Assembly (NCBI GenBank): GCA_024233135.1
Contig: JACKPZ010000013.1
Location: forward strand, 1 to 64,000
Source of the DNA: Akkermansiaceae bacterium
Lineage (GTDB): Bacteria; Verrucomicrobiota; Verrucomicrobiia; Verrucomicrobiales; Akkermansiaceae
Direction of reading: 5' to 3'
Length of the DNA: 64,000 nt
This document shows positions 51,231-58,669 of this stretch, piece after piece (the stretch's first letter is position 1; the number at the start of each line of letters is the position of its first letter). The position numbers and the translations under genes were made by a program. The notes under the pieces were generated by a model, which was given only the letters and a program-made list of their open reading frames with translations, searched no databases and was not told where the DNA came from.

Positions 51231-54200
51231 CTACAATTTTCCGAGCCCACCCAAGGTCTTGAGAATCTCCTCGATCTGCGCGACGCGGGCCTTGGTGCGT
51301 TTTCCGAAGTGTCCGGCGAGGGCGGAGGCGTCCGGACCGGTGGCGGGAAGGAGCTTCTGGATCGCGGCGACCTGGGCTGACAAGGCCTTCGGCCATGTCA
51401 GAGTTTCTAGTTTCAAGTTTTCAGTGTTCAGGGAAGAGGGGGAGGTGGCGAGGGCGATCTCGGACTGTAGCGGCGGTCTGTGACCGCCGGTGGTTTCCGT
51501 GGAAGCCGAGGGATTCTGATACTCGGGCCGCAGCCAGCGGACGAGGCCGCGCTTCTCCTCGGCGGCGCGTTCGTGGTTGAGGGAGACGAGGCGTTGCAGG
51601 AGTTCCTGTTCCAGCGCCTCGGCCGCCTCGCCGCCGCGGGCGATAACATCCGCGATTGGTAGGGACCGACCGCCGGGCGGTCCGGAGGAGTGGGAAGGGA
51701 ATGAAGAAGCCGGGAGAGGGCCGGACGGGCTTTCTTCACGCTCGGCCATGGACGATACAGGCGCCGGACCGCTCGGAGAGCGGTCCCTGCCCAGATCCCC
51801 CCAGCCATACGCCTCCAGCACGGCGGCATCGAGATCGTCGTGGATCTGCTTGAGGATCGTCACCAGGCCCTCGTCGTGGATCTTGCGCTCCTTGTCGCCC
51901 AGCGCCTCGCCGCGGCGGAGGGTTTCGAGGACGTTGTACATGCCGGTGAGCGTGAGCCCGGGATGCGCCGCCTGCCGCGCCTTGCGGTGCGCGTCGAGTT
52001 TTTCCCCAAGGTCGCGGATGCGCTGCTTGAGCGGGGATTCGTCGAGCGCGGGAAATGGGAAGGGCAGAAAGGTGCCATTGCTATTGTAGCGTGGACGATC
52101 CTCAAGAGTTCCGCCTGCAAACTTTGCCCAGAAGCCGTGAATCGAGGAGGAGAGCACACCGAGCCAAGCTGCATCGTCAGTGGCAATGGCGTAGACCATG
52201 GCATCGGGAATTGCAGTCGCATCGATAAAGACGAACGGGCGGTACTTCGCCGTGTATGGTGTTCCGACGTAGCGTTTAAGGCCTCGGAGAGCACGACGCA
52301 GGGCTGGTCTCGGCTCGGCGAATATCCACCATTTCTCCCGGTAGCTTTGACGACGGTTGTGGTCTCTCTCTGGTTTGACGGTGACGAGGAGGTGTTGAAA
52401 GATGCCTGGGAAGCGTGATTCCAGTTCGCTAACTGTGAGGCCGAAGCAATCGATGATTCTCTTCTCCTCTGAGCGCTGAACGAGGTCTTTCCCGATTAGA
52501 TACGGGCGAATTGGACCAATCGGAGAACAATTTTCTTCGGCGCTGGCTAGCCCTGATAGCGGGAGCAGTTTGAAACCGTCTCCAGCGGGTACGACGCCTT
52601 GAAAACACATGGAGCCGTTCGCCTGTAGTGCTTGAGGCTTTTGATTGCCTTCCGTCAGTTTGAGTCGCCCCGAAATGATGCCGCTAGTGTCACGGAATTT
52701 CACGATGGAAGTTCCGGTTTCAGATAGGTCTGGGTCTTCATTGGAAATAGTAGAAAGAATTCCCGAACCACTTCCGGGGCCAACGACGTGCATTGCGACA
52801 CGAACAGCAGCGCCATCTGCTGTATCGACCCAAGGGTGGTCCGGAATTGCGAACCGGAATGAGATCTGCGGCTTTCGATCCAAATGCTGTTCAATGACTC
52901 GACGGCTGTATTCTTGGGTAATGCTGTTTGTCGTAATGAATCCGAACCGCGCAATCTTCCGCTGTCTCAGGAGACATGCTGCTTTGTGCCACCAGTAACC
53001 GACCAAATCGGTGGTTTCGGGCACGTCTTGGTGTGCTTCTCGGAGCGCACTCACGTAGCCTTCGCCGAGGGCACCGATAATTTTCCGAACACCGATGAAT
53101 GGCGGATTTCCAACGATGTAATCCGTGGCAGGCCATTCGGGTTCAGTTGGGTTTACATAATCGAACAGATGCGTCCTCGCGCTTTCATCCGGCACTTCCT
53201 TCCCGGTCACCGGATGCGGTTTCGTTGTCCTGCCGTCCCAGATCGTGACGTATTCGCCGGTTTCGGGATCCTTGCGGGGGATCTTTTCGTCGTAGGCGAG
53301 CACGGCGTCGCGGTTTTCGATGGTGTTTTGTTTGGGGAGCAGCGGGCGGTCGTTGGTGTCGGCCTTGCCGGTGGTCCGCTGGTGCCATTGGAAGTAGCCG
53401 ATCCAGAGGACGAGCTGGGCGATGGCGGCGGCGCGCGGGTTGAGCTCGATGCCGAGGAAGTTCTTGGGTCGGATACTCCATTCGTTGGCTTCGAAGGAGC
53501 GGTTGCCGCCGAGTTTCTCGAAGAGGTCGAGGACTTCGGCTTCGAGGGTCTTGAGCAGGGCGAGCGAGACGTAGAGGAAGTTGCCGGAGCCGCAGGCGGG
53601 ATCGAGCACGCGGACCTTGGCGAGCTTGTGGTGGAAGTCCTCCACGGCGGCGCGGGCGTCCTTGGTTTTCCCCTTCTCGTCGAGCTGGGCGGCGGCGATC
53701 TTCACACTCTCCCACTCGGCGCGAAGCGGATCGATGATCGTCGGCCGGACGAGGCGCTCGACATAACTGCGGGGCGTGTAGTGGGCACCGAGCTTGTGGC
53801 GCTCGCGGGGATCGAGGGCGCGTTCGAGCAAGGTGCCGAAGATGGCGGGCTCGACGGCGGACCAGTCCTGCTTGGCGGCGTGGATGAGATAGACGATCTG
53901 GTCCGGCCGCAGCGGCAGCGCGGTGGCGTCCTGGAACAGCCCGCCGTTGAAGTGCGGGATCTTGTCCTGGATGGCGACGGAGAAGTTCGTGCCGGTGGCC
54001 ATGTCCTTCCACAGCGCGTGGAGCATGGTGACGAGCCCGGCGGGATTGTCCTTCACGCGGACGAGGATGCCGAAGAACGAATCCTTGGGCAGCAAGCCCA
54101 CGTCCTCGGCGAACATGGTGAAGAGGCAGCGCTGGAGGAAACCGGCGGTCACCTGCGGGTCGTGGCCGTCCTTTTCCAGCGACTTGGCGAGGTCCGCCAG

Positions 54201-54881
54201 CGCCTTGGCGACCTCGCGGGTGACCTTGGCGGCGTATTTGCTGGGATCGAGCGAATGGGGATCGTGCCAGATGGCGCGGAGCCGCTCGCGGATCTCGGGT
54301 TTGTGGAGATCTTTGAGCAGGATCCGCCGCGAGCGGGGATCGGGGAAGGGTTCGTATTGGCCGCCGGTGCCGGAGAACTCGGCGTAGAGATCGAAACAAT
54401 GGCCCACGTCGCAGACGATGAGGAAAGGCGGCCGGCCTTCCTCGGCGGGAAGCAGATGGATGTAACGCTCGGCCTGCGAGTGGGCGCGGTCGAGCGCCTT
54501 GTCCCACTGTGCGGAGCCGCGCCGGCCGTGGCCGAGGGATTGGTTAGGCGAGGCGTCGAGCGACGGCAGAAGCGGTTGGTCCGGATCGGACTTGTCGCGG
54601 CGCGGGTTCACGCCCTGTTTCGTTTCGAGCACGAAGTGGGCGGACTTGTAGAGGTCGATCCAGTTGGGGGCGGAGGAACCGTCGGGTTTCCGGCGGTCGA
54701 CACGGCGCTCGAAGGTGTAGGAGTTCGACTCGTTTTCCGCGACAGGCGGCGCGGGTTTTTCGAGGCCGAGCAGCTCGCAGAACTCGAGCAGGAACTGTTG
54801 GCCGGAGCCGCGTTCGTGGCCGCCGGAGTGCTGCCATCGTTCGATGAAGGCGTCGATCTGCTCCGGCGTGGGGTCCTGCAT
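51231..54881 (-). CDS. MmeI-like (type IIL) restriction-modification protein
   Basis: This single protein of 1216 residues appears to hold both activities of a type IIL system. The N-terminal nuclease domain shows a PD-(D/E)xK pattern: D76 in WIDLYKSAHFV and E86-x-K88 in LETKQG. A helical spacer follows (about 190-370, ERHKLGAHYTPRSYVERLV at its end). The gamma-class methyltransferase core has motif I DPACGSGNF (427-435), NFLGIELNPRA and motif IV NPPF (592-595). The target-recognition region (about 577-935) has lower GC than the rest. The tail (about 1030-1216) contains REP-like inserts. Such enzymes methylate one strand for host protection and cut about 20 bp from the site; specificity cannot be read here. 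BREX PglX and DISARM enzymes were considered, but none of their partner genes is present. Confidence 0.8.
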   Translation of the reverse strand: MQDPTPEQIDAFIERWQHSGGHERGSGQQFLLEFCELLGLEKPAPPVAENESNSYTFERRVDRRKPDGSSAPNWIDLYKSAHFVLETKQGVNPRRDKSDPDQPLLPSLDASPNQSLGHGRRGSAQWDKALDRAHSQAERYIHLLPAEEGRPPFLIVCDVGHCFDLYAEFSGTGGQYEPFPDPRSRRILLKDLHKPEIRERLRAIWHDPHSLDPSKYAAKVTREVAKALADLAKSLEKDGHDPQVTAGFLQRCLFTMFAEDVGLLPKDSFFGILVRVKDNPAGLVTMLHALWKDMATGTNFSVAIQDKIPHFNGGLFQDATALPLRPDQIVYLIHAAKQDWSAVEPAIFGTLLERALDPRERHKLGAHYTPRSYVERLVRPTIIDPLRAEWESVKIAAAQLDEKGKTKDARAAVEDFHHKLAKVRVLDPACGSGNFLYVSLALLKTLEAEVLDLFEKLGGNRSFEANEWSIRPKNFLGIELNPRAAAIAQLVLWIGYFQWHQRTTGKADTNDRPLLPKQNTIENRDAVLAYDEKIPRKDPETGEYVTIWDGRTTKPHPVTGKEVPDESARTHLFDYVNPTEPEWPATDYIVGNPPFIGVRKIIGALGEGYVSALREAHQDVPETTDLVGYWWHKAACLLRQRKIARFGFITTNSITQEYSRRVIEQHLDRKPQISFRFAIPDHPWVDTADGAAVRVAMHVVGPGSGSGILSTISNEDPDLSETGTSIVKFRDTSGIISGRLKLTEGNQKPQALQANGSMCFQGVVPAGDGFKLLPLSGLASAEENCSPIGPIRPYLIGKDLVQRSEEKRIIDCFGLTVSELESRFPGIFQHLLVTVKPERDHNRRQSYREKWWIFAEPRPALRRALRGLKRYVGTPYTAKYRPFVFIDATAIPDAMVYAIATDDAAWLGVLSSSIHGFWAKFAGGTLEDRPRYNSNGTFLPFPFPALDESPLKQRIRDLGEKLDAHRKARQAAHPGLTLTGMYNVLETLRRGEALGDKERKIHDEGLVTILKQIHDDLDAAVLEAYGWGDLGRDRSPSGPAPVSSMAEREESPSGPLPASSFPSHSSGPPGGRSLPIADVIARGGEAAEALEQELLQRLVSLNHERAAEEKRGLVRWLRPEYQNPSASTETTGGHRPPLQSEIALATSPSSLNTENLKLETLTWPKALSAQVAAIQKLLPATGPDASALAGHFGKRTKARVAQIEEILKTLGGLGKL
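51466..51489 (+). repeat. REP-like hairpin inside the MmeI-like gene
   Basis: TGTAG, then CGGCGGTC, loop TGT, GACCGCCG gives a perfect 8-bp stem. Read on the coding strand it encodes GGHRPPLQS, a peptide that recurs in many unrelated proteins because this element inserts into genes. Confidence 0.65.
51661..51683 (+). repeat. REP-like hairpin, AGGGACCG type, left copy
   Basis: AGGGACCG is followed by an inner stem and CGGTCC; GGACCG/CGGTCC is the outer stem. It faces the copy at 51766-51788 in opposite orientation, together forming a twin inverted element of about 130 bp inside the coding sequence. Confidence 0.6.
51766..51788 (-). repeat. REP-like hairpin, AGGGACCG type, right copy
   Basis: GGACCGCTC, loop GGA and GAGCGGTCC form a perfect 9-bp stem that ends in CT, so on the minus strand it begins AGGGACCGC like the left copy. 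It encodes GRDRSPSGP in the MmeI-like protein tail. Confidence 0.65.
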
Positions 54882-54954
54882 GCCGTTAGCATGACTGCAA
54901 GGGGCTTGCAGGGTCAATGCAGGGGTGATGCGGAACCGGTCGGAAGTTTGTTTA

Positions 54955-54978
54955 CAGAAGGACGCGAAGCCCGCGAAG
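54955..54978 (+). repeat. Dispersed 24-bp repeat, copy 1
   Basis: The element has the form CAGAAG-gACGCgAAG-nnCGCGAAG. Copies also lie at 55310 (plus) and 55391 (minus); each pair matches at about 20-23 of 24 positions. This one is 74 bp upstream of the MmeI-like start codon. Confidence 0.7.
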
Positions 54979-55061
54979 AACGGGGATCTCGGCACGGCCC
55001 ACGGATGATGCCCACGGATGGAGCTTGATCCGGCGTGGGCCGCGGGTGGAACCTAGGTGCG

Positions 55062-55223
55062 ATGAATCTCCCCACCCTTGTCCGTATCGCCTCGGTGGTC
55101 CTGGCCGCCACCCTCGTCTCCGGATGCCTGACGCGCCGCACGGTCACCCAGAACGGCCAGACCGTGGAACAGAACTACGTGATCAAAAGGCCGATCAAGG
55201 AAGCCGTCGAGCGGGGCCGTTAG
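55062..55223 (+). CDS. Small lipoprotein
   Basis: This is a 53-residue protein with a lipoprotein signal peptide: basic-hydrophobic start MNLPTLVRIASVVLAATLVSGC, where LVSGC is the lipobox and the cysteine at 22 would carry the lipid (quoted in parts: lipobox LVSGC). The mature part is only about 32 residues (LTRRTVTQNGQTVEQNYVIK). Function unknown. The start is the inner ATG; nine upstream codons do not extend the signal peptide sensibly. It lies among dispersed repeats next to the MmeI-like gene. Confidence 0.65.
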   Translation: MNLPTLVRIASVVLAATLVSGCLTRRTVTQNGQTVEQNYVIKRPIKEAVERGR

Positions 55224-55309
55224 ATGCCGGTCGCATCTGCGTGGTCCGGGGAATCCGTGGTGGGAAACCGGGACTCCCGATTCAACCTGGAGACCGGAAG
55301 AGGTTTTTA

Positions 55310-55333
55310 CAGAAGAACGCAAAGATCGCGAAG
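55310..55333 (+). repeat. Dispersed 24-bp repeat, copy 2
   Basis: CAGAAG-aACGCaAAG-atCGCGAAG, same orientation as copy 1. It forms an inverted pair with copy 3 58 bp away, so the transcript of this gap could fold back. Confidence 0.7.
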
Positions 55334-55390
55334 GTCGGGATGTCGGTCTGGCAACCGCTTCACGCGACGACCGGATTTGAACCACTCTTT

Positions 55391-55414
55391 CTTCGCGGTC
55401 TTCGCGTCCTTCTG
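55391..55414 (-). repeat. Dispersed 24-bp repeat, copy 3, inverted
   Basis: On the minus strand it reads CAGAAG-gACGCgAAG-acCGCGAAG, 22 of 24 identical to copy 1. It lies just after the DUF502 stop codon. Confidence 0.7.
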
Positions 55415-55439
55415 TTCGATTCATCTTCCCGTTCGATTC

Positions 55440-56054
55440 TCAAACGCTCCCGCTGGTCTGCTGGCCACGCGCCTTGTCGTAGGCCTCCAGCAGCGCGCCG
55501 GATCCGCTGCCCCACTTGGTGATGCAGGTCATCATCACCGGCAGCGAGACATCGATCGGAAACACCCGCTCGCGGTCCATGATGAAGATGGTGCCGGCCA
55601 TCGGTGTCGGCACCGACGGCATGAACACCGTGCAGCGGCCGTCGCCGTGGTCCTCGATGAGAAACGCCGGCGAGAGCGAGCGGTCCTCGACGTCGATGAG
55701 CGCCGGCTTGAAGCCCTTGCTCGACTGGAAATCCGCCATCTGGCGGGCGATCGCGTTCATCGCACCGTAACCGGGCACCCGTTCGAGCACGGTGTGGGTG
55801 ACGACCTCGTTCACTTTCTTCCCGATCCGCGTCTGGACGACGAGACCGACCACGAAGCTGACGAGCAGCAGCGTCAGCAGGGCGATCACGGATGGATGGT
55901 TCACGCCATCCGGGAGAGCCTTGCTGATCGGTTTCATCATCGCGCCCAGCTTGGTGAACAACATGCCTAACAACAGGAACGCGAGGTAGGCGGGAAGGAC
56001 GATGAGCAGGCCGGTGGCGAAGACCGACTTGAGCGAGGTGAGGGGATGTTTCAC
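55440..56054 (-). CDS. DUF502 membrane protein
   Basis: This is a 204-residue inner-membrane protein. Two transmembrane segments are clear (about 10-36, FATGLLIVLPAYLAFLLLGML, and 53-73, VIALLTLLLVSFVVGLVV). The following soluble domain contains the family blocks VPGYGAMNAIARQ and MPSVPTPMAGTIFIMDRERV, where the PTPxxG turn is diagnostic of DUF502. The family is linked to organ- and cuticle-related phenotypes in plants (LCV-like) and is of unknown role in bacteria. It stands alone on the minus strand before the sulfatase gene. Confidence 0.92.
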   Translation of the reverse strand: MKHPLTSLKSVFATGLLIVLPAYLAFLLLGMLFTKLGAMMKPISKALPDGVNHPSVIALLTLLLVSFVVGLVVQTRIGKKVNEVVTHTVLERVPGYGAMNAIARQMADFQSSKGFKPALIDVEDRSLSPAFLIEDHGDGRCTVFMPSVPTPMAGTIFIMDRERVFPIDVSLPVMMTCITKWGSGSGALLEAYDKARGQQTSGSV

Positions 56055-56135
56055 CGGGGCATGATCGTCCCGCGGGCCGCGCGGACAAGCTTTCGTTGTG
56101 GTGCCGCCGCGGAGTCACGCGGCGGCCTCTCCCGC

Positions 56136-57545
56136 TCACGGCTCCATCGTCGACGGATCGATTTCCGTCGGGATCGGCGCGGGACCGAAGATGCCGCTGA
56201 AGACCGCTTGCACGGCGGTTTCCATGAACAGCGGCTTGGCGGACTCCGCGGCGAGTTGCTCAATGCGGGCGCGGAATTTCCCGACCTTGTCCGGGTGTTG
56301 GACTGCGAGATTGGTGGTCTCGTTGGGATCGTCCGCGAGGTGGTAGAGCTCGATGGCCGACGGCAGCGTGGCGCGCCAGAAAAGTTTCCAATCGCCCTCG
56401 CGCACGGCGCCGCGGAACGGCTCGACGTTGTAGACGATCTCGCTGCGTCCGGACGGTTTGCCCGCGGAGACGGCCGGCCAGACGTCGATGCCGTCGAGCG
56501 GCTTGCAGCCGTCGGTCGGCGCGCCCGCGAGCCCGGCGAGGGTGGGCAGCATGTCGACGATGTGGATCAGTTCCTTCGTTTCGCCCGCGGCGACATGGCC
56601 CGGCCAGTTGGCGAAGGCGGGCACGAGCGTGCCGCCCTCGTAGAGCTGGCCCTTGCCGCCCTTGAGCGGACCGTTGTCGCAAGGCACGCTCTTCACCTTG
56701 CTCTCGCCGGTTAGCGCGGCGTTGCGGGTGCCGCCGTTGTCGCTGTGGAATACGATGAGCGTGTCCTTGCGCATGCCGGTTTCCTCGAGCGCGGCGAGCA
56801 CCTTGCCGATCTCGTCGTCCATGCACATGATCTGGCCGGCATAGGCGCGGCGGGTCTCGTCGCCGTCGCCCTGGTAGCGCTTCAGGTAATCATCCGGCGC
56901 CTGATAGGGCGAGTGCGGCGCGGTGAACGCCAGATAGAGGAACAGCGGCTTCGCGGAGTCATGCGCCTTGATGCGTTTCACCGCATCGGCACCGAGGAGC
57001 TGGGTGACGTAGCCTTCCTCCTCGACCGGCTTGTTGTCGCGCTGCCAGTCGAGAACGTCGTGGGCGGAGTGGGTGAAATAATCGATCTCTCCGAGCACCG
57101 CGCCGTAGTGGTAGTCGAAGCCGCGCTGGCGCGGCCAATACTTGTGGTCGGCATGGCCGAGGTGCCACTTGCCGATCATCTCCGTCTGATATCCTGCGTC
57201 CTTGAGCACCTGCGGGAGGGTGTGTTCCTCGGTATCGAGGCCGTAGGTGCCCTTGCTGGGGATGACGATCGTTTGGAGGCCGTAGCGGAATGGATAGCGA
57301 CCCGTCATCAGCGCCGCGCGAGTGGGGGTGCACATCGGCTGGACATAGAAACGCTCGAGCCGCATGCCCTCCGCGGCGAGCTTGTCGAGGTTCGGCGTCG
57401 GGATGTCCTTCGCTCCGTGGAAACCGACGTCCTGCCAGCCGAGGTCGTCCGCGACGATGTAGAGGATGTGGGGTTTCTCCGCGGCGGATGCGGCGGAGGG
57501 GGCGATGAGCAGCATGGCGGCCGCCAGAATTCGGAACGTCTTCAT
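56136..57545 (-). CDS. Sulfatase (arylsulfatase family), exported
   Basis: This is a 469-residue exported type I sulfatase with a signal peptide (about 1-22). It opens ILYIVADDLGWQDVGFHG with the metal-binding aspartates, and its formylglycine site is C72-T-P-T-R76 in MCTPTRAALMTGRYP, the C-x-P-x-R signature that needs a formylglycine-generating enzyme or anSME encoded elsewhere. KWHLGH (about 120) and HSDNGGTRNA carry further metal or substrate residues. Such enzymes remove sulfate from marine or mucin glycans, and large sets are typical of this phylum. Substrate is unknown. An upstream in-frame extension of 32 codons was rejected. Confidence 0.93.
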   Translation of the reverse strand: MKTFRILAAAMLLIAPSAASAAEKPHILYIVADDLGWQDVGFHGAKDIPTPNLDKLAAEGMRLERFYVQPMCTPTRAALMTGRYPFRYGLQTIVIPSKGTYGLDTEEHTLPQVLKDAGYQTEMIGKWHLGHADHKYWPRQRGFDYHYGAVLGEIDYFTHSAHDVLDWQRDNKPVEEEGYVTQLLGADAVKRIKAHDSAKPLFLYLAFTAPHSPYQAPDDYLKRYQGDGDETRRAYAGQIMCMDDEIGKVLAALEETGMRKDTLIVFHSDNGGTRNAALTGESKVKSVPCDNGPLKGGKGQLYEGGTLVPAFANWPGHVAAGETKELIHIVDMLPTLAGLAGAPTDGCKPLDGIDVWPAVSAGKPSGRSEIVYNVEPFRGAVREGDWKLFWRATLPSAIELYHLADDPNETTNLAVQHPDKVGKFRARIEQLAAESAKPLFMETAVQAVFSGIFGPAPIPTEIDPSTMEP

Positions 57546-57621
57546 AGGGGTGTGTCGGGACGGAGACTGGCAGAATCCGCAGACGAGGCGAGGGCAAAAC
57601 GGCCCCCGCGCTTTCGCGCGC

Positions 57622-57652
57622 GGCTCCGGGGCGGCGTTCAAACCCCGGAGCC
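57622..57652 (-). terminator. Terminator-like hairpin between two minus-strand genes
   Basis: GGCTCCGGGG and CCCCGGAGCC form a perfect 10-bp stem with an 11-base loop, followed on the minus strand by a smaller CGCGC-GAAA-GCGCG hairpin and GTTTT. It lies just downstream of the unknown secreted-protein gene. Confidence 0.6.
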
Positions 57653-57667
57653 GGCGCGGCGAGGGAA

Positions 57668-58390
57668 TCAGCGCGGCGCGTGGATGCGGAGGCTGTCGAG
57701 GGTCATCTTTCCCGCAGGGATCAAGTGGTCTTCACTGAATCCGAACAACTGCACGCCGAAGCGCCCTTTGGTGCGGTTCATCTTCCAGTTGGCATTGATG
57801 TCTCCGCCGGAGCCTTTCGGGGAGAACGTGCCGATCTTGATCCAGTCGCCGTCTTTCGGTTTGGTGGATGGGGCGACAAAGAGGGTCATCCGTTTCTTCT
57901 TCTTGTCGAAGGTGACACGGATACTCCCTTTGGAGACGTTGGGATTCACCCTCGCCTTCGCGTTTTCGGGATGCTTGCCATTCACGACCACTCCGGCAGC
58001 CAGGCCGCCTTTCCTGCCTTTTCCGTAGAACTCAAGATACATGAAATCTTGCCGGTCCTCGACATTGAACAACATGATCCCGCAGCCGGACGAGTCGCCA
58101 AGTCCGGTGGTGTTCTTGAGGCTGAGGACGAGCTCCCAATCCTCGTTGTAGCCAGGCTGGCTGGTGAGAAGTTCGATCGATGCAAAGCCGTCCTTCGATG
58201 CGTTCTTCTTCACTACGAAGTTGAGCTTCTTGTTCGACGGGCTCAATTCGCCCTTGCCTCTTGTGTATTGAAACCAGGTCGCGGGATCCAGGCTGTCTTG
58301 GTTGAAGGTTTCGTCGACCGGGGTGAGCGCCGGGCAGTTTCCGGCAAGGGCGATGGCGAGCGCGGTGGCCGCCAGCAGGGTGGTTTTCAT
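57668..58390 (-). CDS. Secreted protein, concanavalin-like fold suspected
   Basis: This is a 240-residue protein with a signal peptide (about 1-21, ending CPA). The mature part reads as a beta-sandwich: ETFNQDSLDPATWFQYTRGKG resembles the start of LamG/DUF1080-like glycan-binding domains, followed by WELVLSLKNTTGLGDSSGCGIMLF and FMYLEFYGKGRKGG strands. Lys-rich stretches (KKKKRMTLF) suggest binding to acidic glycans, but this is inference. It is monocistronic in appearance, with a terminator-like hairpin behind it. The 279 bp upstream contain no convincing gene. Confidence 0.7.
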   Translation of the reverse strand: MKTTLLAATALAIALAGNCPALTPVDETFNQDSLDPATWFQYTRGKGELSPSNKKLNFVVKKNASKDGFASIELLTSQPGYNEDWELVLSLKNTTGLGDSSGCGIMLFNVEDRQDFMYLEFYGKGRKGGLAAGVVVNGKHPENAKARVNPNVSKGSIRVTFDKKKKRMTLFVAPSTKPKDGDWIKIGTFSPKGSGGDINANWKMNRTKGRFGVQLFGFSEDHLIPAGKMTLDSLRIHAPR

Positions 58391-58669
58391 CGGGGGTGGA
58401 TTACGGGTTGTGCGGCGGACGCCACCGCAGCTTCGGCATTATCGACTCCCCTCCGCCCCGGCAAGGAGGATTTTTGTTAGGTGGGAGTGAAGATCAACAC
58501 GTCCGGCGCGGGGTCCCCGCATTGCCATGAAGGAGGAGGACTTTGCCGGATCGTGGGGTCGTGTTCGTTTCCCTCCGCGGTGCACGGTGACATCGCCGGT
58601 GATCAAGCGGCGCCGGCTCGGGAGGTGAGCGCGATGCGTGCGTTGTGGGGGAACCCCGTTTGCGTCGGG

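Noticed and set aside
51231..54881. BREX PglX or DISARM methylase
   Set aside because: No pglZ, brxC, drmA or similar gene is next to it, and the N-terminal ExK nuclease pattern fits the MmeI-like group better.
52884..55028. 714-residue plus-strand reading frame opposite the MmeI-like gene
   Set aside because: It is antisense to conserved methylase motifs and has no domain.
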